Shown: piece by piece, positions 52,873 to 62,758 of the stretch | Numbering within the stretch: position 1 is the stretch's first letter | Layout: each line of letters opens with the position of its first letter | DNA from: Pseudonocardia nigra | Lineage (GTDB): Bacteria; Actinomycetota; Actinomycetes; Mycobacteriales; Pseudonocardiaceae | Direction: 5' to 3' | DNA: 64,000 bases | Assembly (NCBI RefSeq): GCF_019396355.1 | Contig: NZ_JAHKRK010000018.1 | Location: forward strand, 1 to 64,000 | The notes under the pieces: generated by a model | What the model saw: the letters and a program-made list of their open reading frames with translations, nothing else | What the model was told of the DNA's origin: nothing | The model's database searches: none | Made by a program: the position numbers and the translations under genes

Positions 52873-55800
52873 TTGCCACATACACACGTGGACGAGGAGA
52901 AGGGGCGCACGATACTCAGGACTCTTCTGCCAATTCACGTTTGCTCGACACTGAACGTACGACTGGAAGCCACGCTTACCACGCAGGGTACACGTGGCGT
53001 CGAGGACGAGGCGTTTCGAAATGACTACCCCGTCGAACTCCTCTCGGCGGTTTTTCTCGGTGCCGCGCACCTCGCGGCGATCACCCCGGCCCAAATGTGG
53101 TTCGAGTGCGGAGTGTTTCTGCCCGAACCCACTGGCAGACAAGCAACGGAGGGGTCCGCTTCCGGGCGCCGGACACGGCTTCGCTACGAATATCGGGTGA
53201 TCCCGGGTGAACCGGCCGCGCGCCGGTCCGCGGTGGACTACTCAGGATCTCGCCGCCGCGGATGGCCGTGCGGCCGACGTGCCGGGGGTGCGGCAGTGCA
53301 GCGCAGTGACGTGGAGCGCGGGGACGTGCAGCGCGGTGAAGGTCCGGGTGCGGGTTTCGCTGTCGAGCTCGAGCAGTTCGAGCTCGCCGGCGGCGAGCTG
53401 GCTGAGATCGTAGAGGGCGAGGAACGCCGCCGGCGGCGCGAGCACGACCCCCAGGGGGTTCCGCCCCCGGCCGGTTGCGGAGCCGCTGGGTTAGGGGGAC
53501 GGCCGGCGCCGCCGTGGCTGGGCCAGGCCAACACAGACTGGTGCGCCCGGCGGGACCAGCTGCTCATCGACCTCACCGACACCGCGACCGCGCTGCGCGA
53601 CACGGCGCGCAGCTACCTCCGTGGCGACGAGCAGCTCGCCGCTGTGATCATCTCGGTCGGCCGCGGGGAACACGTCATCGCGCCCGGGCATGACAACGGC
53701 GGGGTGCCGGTAGTGCCCGCTGCGGTGCAGGCCGATCCGAACCCGCCGCCACCGGACTACGATGCGATGCCACCCGTCCCGGTCTATCTGGCGCCCACGG
53801 TCACGGCATCGGCCGCGATGCCCGCCGGCATGTCGCTGGATCGGGCGTTGGTCCTGTGGCAGGCCCGCAGCGACGCTGCCCTCCAGACCAGCTTCCTGCT
53901 CAGCGTGACGGCGGTCACGGTGCCCGCCTGGCGGGGCGCGGCCGCCGACAACTACGGCCAGTGGCTCGCCGACCACCGCGACCGGTGGGCCGCCCTGCAC
54001 GCCGACGCCACCCGCATCCACCACGCCCTCACCGACCACGACGCCCCAGCGGCGGCCCGACCTCGCGGGGCCCCGCCGGTGATAGTCACCGACGTCGACA
54101 TCACCATCCACACCGCCGCACCCGATCCGCCAGCTCCCGAGGCGGCCGACCGGGCCACACCAGCGCCGCCACCGCCTCCCGCCAGCCTTCACGGACCGGC
54201 CCAGGAAGGGCAGCCACCCCCGCCACCGCCTCCGCCACCGCTGTCGCCGCCCCCCGCAACAATCGAGCCGGGCCACCAGCCCGGGCACCGACGACCAGGC
54301 CACGAGGAGCACGCGCCAGTGCCATTTGCGCCCGAACCGCTACCGGGCGGAAATCCAGATCCCGTCCCGATGCCTCCTCCCACGGCGACAGGTCTGCCTG
54401 CCGGAGCGGGAGTCGGCGCCAGCTCCGCGCACTCGCTCGACGGCCACGCCGTCCTAATCGGAGCCACCGCCACCGCAGCCGCGGCCGCCGCAGCGGCGAT
54501 GGTGCTGGCCCGCCGCGACCGGGCCCGGCAGTCTGCCCCTGCTGACCTCACCGCCGCTACCAGCCCACGATCGGCTGGCGCGACCTCCTCGACCGGCGCG
54601 CCAGCGGCCGACCCGATCACGTCGCCGCGCCAGGCCGCTGGCGAGGGGACGGACCGGGACCCCACCCCGCCCGGCGCGAGCGCGCAGCGGCCGTTTCCGG
54701 CGCCGAGTGCACCCGCGCCCCGCCCCATCCCGCCCACCTCGAGCAGTCAGCACAGAAACGGTGCCCGCGAGGGCACGCGACCACGCCGGTCGCTGCACAT
54801 CGGTGTCCACGACGGCCAGCCGGTGTTGCTCGACCTCGCCGCGACCGGCGGATTCGGCCTCACCGGCCCCGGCGCCCCGGCCATCGCCCGCACCCTGGTC
54901 CGGCTCCTCACCGACCACGCCCCGCCGGCCACCATCGTGCTGCCGGTCTCCACCGCGGCCGCGCTCCTCCAGACGCCGACCGACGACGAGCCGACCGATC
55001 TCCCGGCCGGGGGCAGTGAGCCTTCCGGTTCTGGCGTTCTCGGGAACGTGGTGCGCACGGTCCCCGACCCGTTCCTCGCACTCCAGGCCACGGAGACCGA
55101 GCTGGCCCGCCGCCGCGCCCACCCCAACCCCGCGGCCAGACCATGGCTGCTGATCGTGCCCGCACCCGCCACCACCGCCGCCCAGCATCGCTTGCGCGCC
55201 GCTCTCACCGCCGGACGCGACCACGACCTCGTCGCGGTGATCACCGGGTGGTGGCCGCCCGGCTGGAGCTGCCACGTCGACGACCAGCACCGCATCACCC
55301 GCCACACCCCGCCCCACCCCACCCCGGGCGGGATAGCAGCGAGCCTGCCCGCGCACCTCACCGGCGCCCACCTGTTCCCCACCCCGACGGCCACGCTGCG
55401 CCACACCCTCGAGCATCACGACGCCACGGCTGCGGCACCGTCGAACCAGCAGCCGCCACCACCCACCGACGACGCCGCCGAGCCCGCCCCAGCAGCCCGA
55501 CCGGCCCCACTGGCGCCGCGCCCCGCCGGCCCACCAGGACCGAGCGAGGGTCACGCCGCCGCAACGGCCGACGACCACGGGCCCGACACGCCCCGACCGC
55601 TGAGCCTGTCCATCCTCGGCCCCACCGTCCTCTGCCACAGCGGCGCCGACCACAGTCGCGGCGCTGAGTCGATCAACGACCAGCAACCCAGCCGCCCGAT
55701 CAGCGGACTCGGGCCCCGCGCCACCGAGTTACTCGTCTACCTCGCGGTGCACCCCGCCGGAGTCCACCGCGACCAAGTCGTCACCACGCTCTGGCCTGAC

Positions 55801-56397
55801 GCCAGCCCGGACCGCCCCACGAACGCGCTGCACGCCACCCTCGCCCGCCTCCGCCGCACGCTCCGCAGCACCGGCGACCCCGGCCTGGCACAGCTGGTCA
55901 CCCAACACGGCGACCGCTACCGCCTGCACCCCGACCTCGTCGCCGTCGACTACTGGACCTTCCTCGTCGCCGCCGCCGAACTCGCCCAACCCGACCCGGA
56001 CCTGCGCGTCCACGCCTGCGAAACCGTCATCGACGCCTACCAGGGACCCCTCGCAGTCGACCACACCGGGGAATGGCTCATCACCCTGCGCGAAGCCACC
56101 CGCCGCCGCTACCTCGAAGCCCTCACCACGCTGGCCCGCCTCACCATTTCCCGCGACCCCGAACGGACCCTCGGACTCCTCGAAACCGCCCGCAACCTCG
56201 AACCCCTCAACGAGGCGATCTACCGCGACATCATGCGCATCCAAGCCCAACTCGACCGACCCGACGACGCCGCCAACACCTACGCCCTCCTGCACGCACA
56301 ACTCGCCGACATCGAGGCCGAACCCGAACCCGCCACCATCCAACTCGCCGAGGCGATCCACCAGCGCGCCAACCACCGGGAACCCGTGAACAAATAA
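52873..56397 (+). CDS. Membrane-anchored BTAD regulator fused to WXG-like segments; start uncertain
   Basis: The open frame is 1174 codons; coding-like sequence begins only near 53500. Numbering by the full frame, residues about 215-265 (ANTDWCARRDQLLIDLTDTA) look like the back half of a WXG100/ESX-type helix pair. Residues about 320-385 contain VTVPAWRGAAADNYGQWLAD, a second WxG helix pair. A Pro-rich tract follows, then one transmembrane helix near 530 (LIGATATAAAAAAAAMVLAR) and a DUF-like middle (HIGVHDGQPVLLDLAATGGF). The C-terminus is a winged-helix plus BTAD domain (ATELLVYLAVHPAGVHRDQV). No start has a ribosome site. Similar membrane-anchored BTAD proteins occur on actinomycete integrative elements. 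Confidence 0.62.
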   Translation: MPHTHVDEEKGRTILRTLLPIHVCSTLNVRLEATLTTQGTRGVEDEAFRNDYPVELLSAVFLGAAHLAAITPAQMWFECGVFLPEPTGRQATEGSASGRRTRLRYEYRVIPGEPAARRSAVDYSGSRRRGWPCGRRAGGAAVQRSDVERGDVQRGEGPGAGFAVELEQFELAGGELAEIVEGEERRRRREHDPQGVPPPAGCGAAGLGGRPAPPWLGQANTDWCARRDQLLIDLTDTATALRDTARSYLRGDEQLAAVIISVGRGEHVIAPGHDNGGVPVVPAAVQADPNPPPPDYDAMPPVPVYLAPTVTASAAMPAGMSLDRALVLWQARSDAALQTSFLLSVTAVTVPAWRGAAADNYGQWLADHRDRWAALHADATRIHHALTDHDAPAAARPRGAPPVIVTDVDITIHTAAPDPPAPEAADRATPAPPPPPASLHGPAQEGQPPPPPPPPPLSPPPATIEPGHQPGHRRPGHEEHAPVPFAPEPLPGGNPDPVPMPPPTATGLPAGAGVGASSAHSLDGHAVLIGATATAAAAAAAAMVLARRDRARQSAPADLTAATSPRSAGATSSTGAPAADPITSPRQAAGEGTDRDPTPPGASAQRPFPAPSAPAPRPIPPTSSSQHRNGAREGTRPRRSLHIGVHDGQPVLLDLAATGGFGLTGPGAPAIARTLVRLLTDHAPPATIVLPVSTAAALLQTPTDDEPTDLPAGGSEPSGSGVLGNVVRTVPDPFLALQATETELARRRAHPNPAARPWLLIVPAPATTAAQHRLRAALTAGRDHDLVAVITGWWPPGWSCHVDDQHRITRHTPPHPTPGGIAASLPAHLTGAHLFPTPTATLRHTLEHHDATAAAPSNQQPPPPTDDAAEPAPAARPAPLAPRPAGPPGPSEGHAAATADDHGPDTPRPLSLSILGPTVLCHSGADHSRGAESINDQQPSRPISGLGPRATELLVYLAVHPAGVHRDQVVTTLWPDASPDRPTNALHATLARLRRTLRSTGDPGLAQLVTQHGDRYRLHPDLVAVDYWTFLVAAAELAQPDPDLRVHACETVIDAYQGPLAVDHTGEWLITLREATRRRYLEALTTLARLTISRDPERTLGLLETARNLEPLNEAIYRDIMRIQAQLDRPDDAANTYALLHAQLADIEAEPEPATIQLAEAIHQRANHREPVNK
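53242..53480 (-). other. Possible antisense gene fragment
   Basis: On the minus strand NPLGVVLAPPAAFLALYDLS followed by QLAAGELELLELDSETRTRT and FTALHVPALHVTALHCR has natural composition, unlike the plus frame here. No start or family could be assigned, so it may be a remnant. Confidence 0.25.
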
Positions 56398-57113
56398 CGG
56401 GCGTCATAAGCAACATGCGTAACTGTACCAAATGCACGATCCGAGTACCGGCATCGCGGAAACTAACGGTACCTACAGTAACGCGACTGGCGTCAATTCG
56501 CCCCTATCGCTGCCCGAGCAGACCGAACGCCTCCCCTTTGCATTTGATGCAAGCTCCTTGCCCCGACGGAAGGAGGGATCGTGGATACTGACGCCTCACA
56601 TATTCAGCACCGCGCATTCGAAGCTGGCCAGAAATGTCGCTCACTGCGCCTTGAACAGGCGGCGTGCGAAGCGATCGCGGTCGACTGAAGCGGGCAGCAG
56701 GCCAGCCGGTTCCTGTCGATTATCACGATCTCGCAGCGGCAGGCCGCGCTGGTTCGCCGGTTCACCGGGAGCCGCCGACCGCAGCTGTCCGGTCCCCGAG
56801 CTGGCTCGGCTCGGCCGCACCTTCCACGCCTGCGACCGAGCTCACCGCCCAGTTCGATCATCCGGATGTGAGCAACAGGCCAATCGTGAACCAGGACCTG
56901 AAGATCAAAAACACAAGCGAGTCGGGCCGCGGATACCGCAACTTCGCCCACTACAAGCTGCGTCTGTTGCTCAACGGCCACCGCATCCGAGAAGACCACG
57001 CACTGACACGGTCCAGAACCGCACTCCCAGGTTCGCGCATAGAGCCTCGTTTCGACAGCGCGAACAGCAACTGCTTATCGGCGTGAGCCCTTGAGCTGCT
57101 GGGAGCGGCCGAT
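56398..57113. other. Region without recognisable gene
   Basis: About 716 bases with lower GC follow the BTAD gene. Short open frames show no motifs or ribosome sites. No hairpin terminator was evident by eye. Confidence 0.5.
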
Positions 57114-57596
57114 TCAGAGTTCTCGTTCAAGGTAGTGGATGGAGCCGTTCTCGAGCGAATCGACAGCCGCCTGCAGCCTGCGTCCGATGTGCTCGCGCAG
57201 CTTGCCGCGGGCGGAATCGACGTCGAAAAAGCGCCAGTCAGCGATCTCACGATCCCGGACTTGGATGCTGGACACCTCGGTTTCGGGGATGACCCCGCCA
57301 TCGAACACGAAGACGATCTGGTCGTCCCATGGTCCGTGCGCCCCCACCCACTCGATCACGAGCGGACGTCCGAGCGTCGGCGCCAGGCCGAGCTCCTCAT
57401 CAAGTTCTCGCAGCGCGCCGCTCTGGGGAGACTCGTTAGCCTCCACCATCCCCCCTGGTAGATCCCACCCCTCCTTGTAGGTGGGGTCGACGAGCAGCAC
57501 CCGGCCGGCCCCGTCCCGGATCAGCACATCGGCTGCGACGCGCTTACGCGCTTGGCGCGCGTTTCCCTCGGCCAGGTGAGCGAAGTGCGGATCCAC
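57114..57596 (-). CDS. NUDIX hydrolase
   Basis: This 160-aa hydrolase cleaves nucleoside diphosphates linked to another group. The Nudix box is complete: GGMVEANESPQSGALRELDE followed by ELG, with Gx5Ex7REUxEExGU spacing. The substrate is unknown. GTG start; the upstream regulator ends 10 bases before it, so translation is probably coupled. Confidence 0.9.
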   Translation of the reverse strand: MDPHFAHLAEGNARQARKRVAADVLIRDGAGRVLLVDPTYKEGWDLPGGMVEANESPQSGALRELDEELGLAPTLGRPLVIEWVGAHGPWDDQIVFVFDGGVIPETEVSSIQVRDREIADWRFFDVDSARGKLREHIGRRLQAAVDSLENGSIHYLEREL

Positions 57597-57606
57597 AACA
57601 CGATGT

Positions 57607-58833
57607 CTACACCGGCCATGCGCTGATCACCTCGGGCGTGTTCCCAGCGTCCAGCATCGCCATCTCGGAGAGGAACGCCGTCGTGCCAGCCGTCTTGGGA
57701 CCTGCACGCATCGCGAGGGCGAGCTCGCCGAGCCGGGACCGGACACGCGCAGACGACAGCGTCGGCGCGATCTCGGCCACCTGCCGCCCCAGCATCGCCG
57801 CCTCATCCGTCCGGCCGCAATCGAGAAGGATCGACGCGAGGGTCAGTCGCCCGAACGCGAGAGCTCGGACCCTGTCGCCACTGCGCAGATCGAGCACCCG
57901 GCGGGCGTGTCGCTGCGCCCCTGCGAGATCGCCGAGGAGGTGCAGCGCTGTCGCGGCCTCGGCCGCCAGCGATCCCTCGTCGAAATGAGCAGCCCAGGCG
58001 GCGTGCTCATCGTCGTTCGTGCCGCCGAGCGCTCGCTCGGCCCGAGTCAACTCGTCGAGGCACTCGTCCCGGTCAGCACGCTGTGCGAGGGCCTTCGCGC
58101 GCATCGCGCGCACCCGAGCTTCGACTCGAGCCACACCATCCACCTGGCTCACTCGCTCCAGGCCGACATCGGCGATCCGCAGTGCATCGTGCACGAGACC
58201 CAGCTGACCCGCGAGATGAGACATCGACGCACACATGTTCCCAGCGAGCGCTGCGGATCCGGCGGCGAGCGCCAGACGATACGCCCCGTCGAAGTGGGTC
58301 CGCGCGTCCACGTCACGACCACTGTCGTGCGCCATCCACCCGGCGATCTCGGTCAACGACGCCGCTGCCGCGTACACCCGGGCGCCCGAGCGCGCGGCGA
58401 AGAGCGCCCGCGCAACCTCAGCCTGCAAGTACGCAATGACAGACGAGTAGAGGCCGCCTCCACCGAGCCGCCTGTCGATGACGTGAACGGACTCCGCCAT
58501 CGCCCGAATCGCTTCAACAGTCGGAGGTGGCGCACCGCGGGGGCCCGGCACCAGTCGTGAATCGATGGGGCTTTCCTCGAATCCCAGTTCCCAGTCGTGC
58601 TCCACCTCGAGGACCGCTCGCAACGCCGCACGGTAGTGATCGCTGGGCCGGCGCACGGCGCCCCGTTCCCATCGCCCGATCGCGCGCTCGTCGAGCGCGA
58701 ACACCTCGCCTGTCTCCTGGAGCAGCCAGTTGTTGACTAGGGACGCCAGCTCGTCACGAGACGTCGGACAGCCGGGTACCCGGGAGGACGGCCGGCGCTC
58801 CCGGGCCTGTCGAAGCGCGTGGTTCGGCGTCAT
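57607..58833 (-). CDS. HTH regulator with TPR-like domain
   Basis: This 408-aa protein has an N-terminal XRE-like region (RDELASLVNNWLLQETGEVF and ALDERAIGRWERGAVRRPSD, where the ERAIGRWERG helix matches). It is followed by an Ala-rich helical repeat region of about 270 residues. Such proteins are common in actinomycetes as regulators next to NUDIX or small-molecule genes. GGAG precedes the ATG. It forms a two-gene operon with the NUDIX hydrolase. Confidence 0.82.
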   Translation of the reverse strand: MTPNHALRQARERRPSSRVPGCPTSRDELASLVNNWLLQETGEVFALDERAIGRWERGAVRRPSDHYRAALRAVLEVEHDWELGFEESPIDSRLVPGPRGAPPPTVEAIRAMAESVHVIDRRLGGGGLYSSVIAYLQAEVARALFAARSGARVYAAAASLTEIAGWMAHDSGRDVDARTHFDGAYRLALAAGSAALAGNMCASMSHLAGQLGLVHDALRIADVGLERVSQVDGVARVEARVRAMRAKALAQRADRDECLDELTRAERALGGTNDDEHAAWAAHFDEGSLAAEAATALHLLGDLAGAQRHARRVLDLRSGDRVRALAFGRLTLASILLDCGRTDEAAMLGRQVAEIAPTLSSARVRSRLGELALAMRAGPKTAGTTAFLSEMAMLDAGNTPEVISAWPV

Positions 58834-59084
58834 CTAGAGCTCCGCGGTCCCTCCTCGATCTGATCGGGCAGTCAGACGCCCGACACCGGACGGTCCGACC
58901 GAACAGGCCGAACACCAAACGACCATAGCATCGGGGCATCAGCCAAAGCGTGGACACTGTCCGCGTTGCGGACAAATCCGTGGTCATTTGATCCGACCAC
59001 AGATGCCCAGGAATGCACCGTGGCGATGCCTCCTCGTTGCCGTCGTAATTGATCCCGGCAGGCGACAGACCGGCAGGAGTCACA

Positions 59085-59363
59085 GTGCAGCGAACTCAAT
59101 CACGTCAGGTATCGGCAGGAACGGCAACCACAGTGGCCCGGGCCTCGCAGGCAAGCCGCGCCACGGCCAAGCACTCGATCACGACCGAACTGGCGACGTT
59201 CCTGTCCGCGCAGCCCACCGCGACCGCGAAGCTGCTGGCCCAACACGTGGATGACGGCCACGGGTACTGCCGGGCGTGCCCGTTGGGGGCCCAGCACGGC
59301 CACCAGGTATGGCCATGCACCATCTACGCCGCCGCCGCGCGTGCTTCCCGCCCTGAAGGGTGA
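59085..59363 (+). CDS. Small cysteine-containing hypothetical protein
   Basis: This 92-aa protein ends with DDGHGYCRACPLGAQHGHQV then WPCTIYAAA, a CxxC...C pattern with His that may bind zinc. AGGAG lies six bases before the GTG at 59085. The pattern CxxC...WPC is recurrent in small actinomycete proteins of unknown role. It is divergent from the HTH regulator. Confidence 0.6.
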   Translation: MQRTQSRQVSAGTATTVARASQASRATAKHSITTELATFLSAQPTATAKLLAQHVDDGHGYCRACPLGAQHGHQVWPCTIYAAAARASRPEG

Positions 59364-59681
59364 TGACCGGCAAGCACCGGGCACGGAGGAGAAGACGCAA
59401 GACCAGTCCTGCGCTCGCTGGTTGGCCACCGCCCAGCCCGGGGCGAGATAGCTGTCCCTGGAACCGGTGGTGGCGTCGCCGAGTGCGGCGCTGGTTCCGC
59501 CGTCAGTAGAGGCCCTCGACGGACAGCACGCCCCTCAACACGATCCCCGCACAGCTCCACACGTGACCTTGAACCGCCCCTGCATGTCCGGAGAGCTAAT
59601 GGCTTGAATGGGAAGACCGGATCGGCAGGATCGAAGTCGATCGCGTCCGCGCGGAACTCCGAGCGGACCGCGCCTAGCCTA
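59364..59681. other. Intergenic region before the IS630 element
   Basis: No recognisable gene or strong hairpin is seen in these 318 bases. Confidence 0.5.
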
Positions 59682-60814
59682 GTGTCCTGAGTCAGGATTC
59701 TTGATCATATGTGTAGGGTTGTCCGGTGGCGCGGACTGGGCGGCCGAAGGCCGAGTTGACCCTGTCGGAGGAAGAGCGGGCCGCGCTGGAGGGGTGGGTG
59801 CGGCGCCGGTCCACCCCGCAGGCGTGGGCGTTGCGTTGCCGGATCATCCTGGCCTGTGCGACCGGGGCGTCGAACAAGGACGTGGCGGCTCAGCTCGGTT
59901 CGACGCCGCAGGCGGTGGGGCGGTGGCGGGCCCGGTTCGTCGAGTATCGGATCGCCGGGCTGGGCGACATGCCGCGCCCGGGTGGCCCGCGGACGGTCAC
60001 TGACGAACAGGTCGCCGCGGTGATCGCCCGGACGTTGGAGTCCACGCCGGAGGACGCCACCCACTGGTCGACCCGGGCGATGGCCCAGCAGATGGGGTTG
60101 TCGCAGTCGACGGTGTCGCGGATCTGGCGGGCGTTCGGCCTGCAGCCGCACCGGTCGGAGACGTTCACACTGTCGACCGACCCGTACTTCGTGGACAAGG
60201 TCCACGACGTGGTGGGCCTGTATCTGGATCCGCCGGAACGGGCGCTGGTGTTCTGCGTGGACGAGAAGTCGCAGATCCAGGCACTGAACCGGTCCCAGCC
60301 GGTGCTGCCGATGATGCCTGGCGTTCCGCAGCGGCTCACCCACGACTACGTGCGTGCGGGCACCACGACCTTGTTCGCGGCCCTCGAGGTCGCCACCGGC
60401 AAGGTGATCGGCTCACTGCACCGCCGACACCGGGCCGAGGAGTTCAAGAAGTTCCTCGCCCGTCTGGACCGGGAGGTGCCGCCCGACCTTGATGTCCACC
60501 TGGTGCTGGACAACTACGCGACCCACAAGACCCCGGCGATCAAGACCTGGCTGCTGACACACTCCCGCTTCCACCTGCACTTCACCCCGACCGGGTCGTC
60601 CTGGCTCAACCTCGTCGAACGATGGTTCGCCGAGCTGACCAACAAGCAGATCCGCCGCGGCGTCCACACCTCCGTCCAAGCCCTGGAAACCGACATCCGG
60701 GACTGGATCGCCAGCTGGAACACCGACCCGAAACCGTACGTCTGGACGCGAACCGCGGACGAGATCCTCGAACGCCTCGCCGGATATCTAAACAGAATTC
60801 CTGACTCACGATAC
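59682..60814 (+). mobile_element. Second IS630-family element, TA duplication
   Basis: The left end GTGTCCTGAGTCAGGATTC and the right end (reverse complement GTATCGTGAGTCAGGAATTC) are inverted repeats. TA flanks both (59680-59681, 60815-60816). The element is 1133 bp and unrelated in detail to the one at 42468. Confidence 0.83.
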
Positions 60815-60817
60815 TAG
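59726..60817 (+). CDS. IS630-family transposase
   Basis: This 363-aa transposase is in one frame. It has the N-terminal helix-turn-helix (ASNKDVAAQLGSTPQAVGRW), FCVDEKSQIQAL with the first Asp, LVLDNYATHKTP with the second, and NLVERWFAELTNK with the Glu. The stop TAG uses the TA of the target duplication, so the gene ends exactly at the element border. Confidence 0.92.
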   Translation: MARTGRPKAELTLSEEERAALEGWVRRRSTPQAWALRCRIILACATGASNKDVAAQLGSTPQAVGRWRARFVEYRIAGLGDMPRPGGPRTVTDEQVAAVIARTLESTPEDATHWSTRAMAQQMGLSQSTVSRIWRAFGLQPHRSETFTLSTDPYFVDKVHDVVGLYLDPPERALVFCVDEKSQIQALNRSQPVLPMMPGVPQRLTHDYVRAGTTTLFAALEVATGKVIGSLHRRHRAEEFKKFLARLDREVPPDLDVHLVLDNYATHKTPAIKTWLLTHSRFHLHFTPTGSSWLNLVERWFAELTNKQIRRGVHTSVQALETDIRDWIASWNTDPKPYVWTRTADEILERLAGYLNRIPDSRY

Positions 60818-60878
60818 GAGCTGTTTAGAAAGTGGATCTTCGTCTGCTCTGCTGGCGTGTCGGTGAGCGGAGATGAGT

Positions 60879-60932
60879 GAGGTCTCCGGTAGATGGATCA
60901 ACGACGAAGAAGATCATCTACCCGGAGACCTC
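60879..60932. promoter_or_regulatory. Hairpin covering the IS5 transposase ribosome site
   Basis: GAGGTCTCCGGTAGATG (60879-60895) pairs with CATCTACCCGGAGACCTC (60915-60932), with one bulged base. The right arm contains GGAG, the likely ribosome site for TTG at 60934. Such hairpins block translation of read-through transcripts in other IS elements. Confidence 0.6.
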
Positions 60933-60933
60933 G

Positions 60934-61844
60934 TTGGCTAGCGTATCGATCGGAGCCCGTAAGGACCTGACAGACCGGCAGTGGCGGATCCTGGAGCCGC
61001 TGCTGCCGATGGGCAAACGCCCTGGTCGGCCACCCAAGTGGAGCCGCCGACAGCTGCTGGACGGCATCCGATGGCGGGTTCGCGTCGGCGCGCCGTGGCG
61101 GAACGTGCCTGAGCGCTACGGGCACTGGCAGTCGATCTACGGCTTGTTTCGCCGCTGGCAACTCGACGGGGTCTGGGCCCGGATCTGGATCACCCTGCAG
61201 GGCTTCGCCGACGCGGCTGGCTTGGTCACCTGGCAGGTGTCGGTGGACTCCACGATCAACCGGGCTCACCAGCACACCGCCGGCGCCCGCCACCACCCTG
61301 ATCAGCAGGTCGAGCCACCCGGTGCGGAACCGGCCGATCATGGGTTGGGTCGCTCCCGCGGCGGCCTGACCACGAAGATTCACCTGGCGTGTGAGCAGGG
61401 CCGCAAGCCTGTCGCGCTGGTGTTCACCGCCGGGCAGCGCGCCGACAGCCCGCAGTTCATCGCGGTGCTCGAGCAGATCCGGGTCCCCCGGCCGGGCGGC
61501 CCGGGCGCCCGCGTACCCGCCCGGACCGCGTCATCGCCGACAAGGCCTACTCCGCGCGCGCCAACCGCGCCTACCTGCGCCGCCGCCACATCAAGGCGAC
61601 CATGCCCGTCAAGGCCGACCAAGCCGTGAACCGGATCAAGAAGGGCTCGCGCGGCGGCCGGCCGCCGGTGTTCGACCCGGGCACCTACCGCGACCGCCAC
61701 GCCGTGGAGTGCGGCATCAACCTGCTCAAGCACCACCGGGCAGTCGCCACGCGCTACGACAAACTCCTGCTGCGCTACGCCGCAACCGTGCAGGTCGCCA
61801 CCACCGACATCTGGCTGCGCCGCCTGGCCCACACGACTTCCTAA
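60934..61844 (+). CDS. IS5-family transposase in two frames
   Basis: The frame from TTG at 60934 encodes [38 protein letters not shown] with the first Asp, and [20 protein letters not shown]. Near 61500, in a GC run, the frame slips by minus one. The continuation is [20 protein letters not shown] with the second Asp and [20 protein letters not shown] with the Glu, ending at 61844. Whether this is a programmed shift or decay is unclear; the slip is later than in two-frame IS5 elements I know. Confidence 0.7.
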
Positions 61845-61921
61845 ACAGCTCCCAGAGAGGCTTCGCCTCGGACCGCCGAGGTGGTGGCTGGTCACGCGGG
61901 TGAGCTGCGGTCAGGCTGTCC

Positions 61922-62511
61922 ATGGCCAAGACGGTGACCGTGAATGACGTCCTCGACGGGCAGGTGGCGCTGGATCTGCAATGCCTGGACCGGATCTACC
62001 TCAACGCCTACGTGCCCAACCTGCAGGTCGGCGGGCAGGTCGTGTCCTTCTTGCCGACGTTGAGCTGCGGAAGGACCAGCCCATCAGCGACGCGCAGCCC
62101 GAGCTTCAGACCGAAGATCGCCGCGTGTTCCACCCCGCCGCGCACCCGGTGTGGGCTGCGTGGCGAATCGGCCTGATGCACGGGCACGGCCTCGTGGTCG
62201 GCTGGGTCCGCGATTCGGCGGAGCCGTGGCAGTGGCAGTGGCATCCCGTCGTCGCCGGCGCAGGTCGCGAAGGAGCGGCCAGCGCGCCATCCACGCATCC
62301 GCAGACGCACCGGCGCGGCGTGCGCGAAATTGGCGGCCGGCTGCTGCCGGTCGTCGTCGAGCTGCACGCCCACGAGCAGACGGCACGCGTCCGCGACGGC
62401 GAGCTGCACCACGAGTACGACAGCGCATTCAGCCAGCAGGTGGACGCGGAGCCGAAGTCCCCGGAGGGCGTCCCGGACGACGAGGGGCCGTACTCGGGTC
62501 TCCGGGCGTAG
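61922..62511 (+). pseudogene. Fused relics of two accessory proteins
   Basis: MAKTVTVNDVLDGQVALDLQ then CLDRIYLNAYVPNLQVGGQV is the N-terminus of a conserved actinomycete protein; homology stops near 62050. A second frame then gives HPAAHPVWAAWRIGLMHGHG and LVVGWVRDSAEPWQWQWHPV, ending at 62511, which looks like another conserved gene's end. They appear joined by deletion. Functions unknown. Confidence 0.45.
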
Positions 62512-62758
62512 CCAGCTACCGCAATTCAGGTAGATCCGGACGAGTCGGAGGACTGCCAATTCATAGGCGTGGCGCGTACCGCATCTACACATTCCGCACT
62601 GCAGATCAGCGGCTACATTGCGGGATTCCAGAGGAATCGACGTCGCTCATGGTACCCGGTGCGGCGCGTCGCTGGGATAGGCCGAAGCGGCCACGGTCAA
62701 GCTGGTCTGGTCTCGTGAGGGCTCGACCCTGCAGCTCCAGGCCCTATATGACGCCACA

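Larger units (their letters stand above)
60817..61852 (+). mobile_element. IS5-family element adjacent to the IS630 element
   Basis: The ends GGAGCTGTTTAGAAAGT and (reverse complement) GGAGCTGTTTAGGAAGT are inverted repeats. It starts one base after the TA of the IS630 element. A target duplication could not be defined. Confidence 0.8.
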
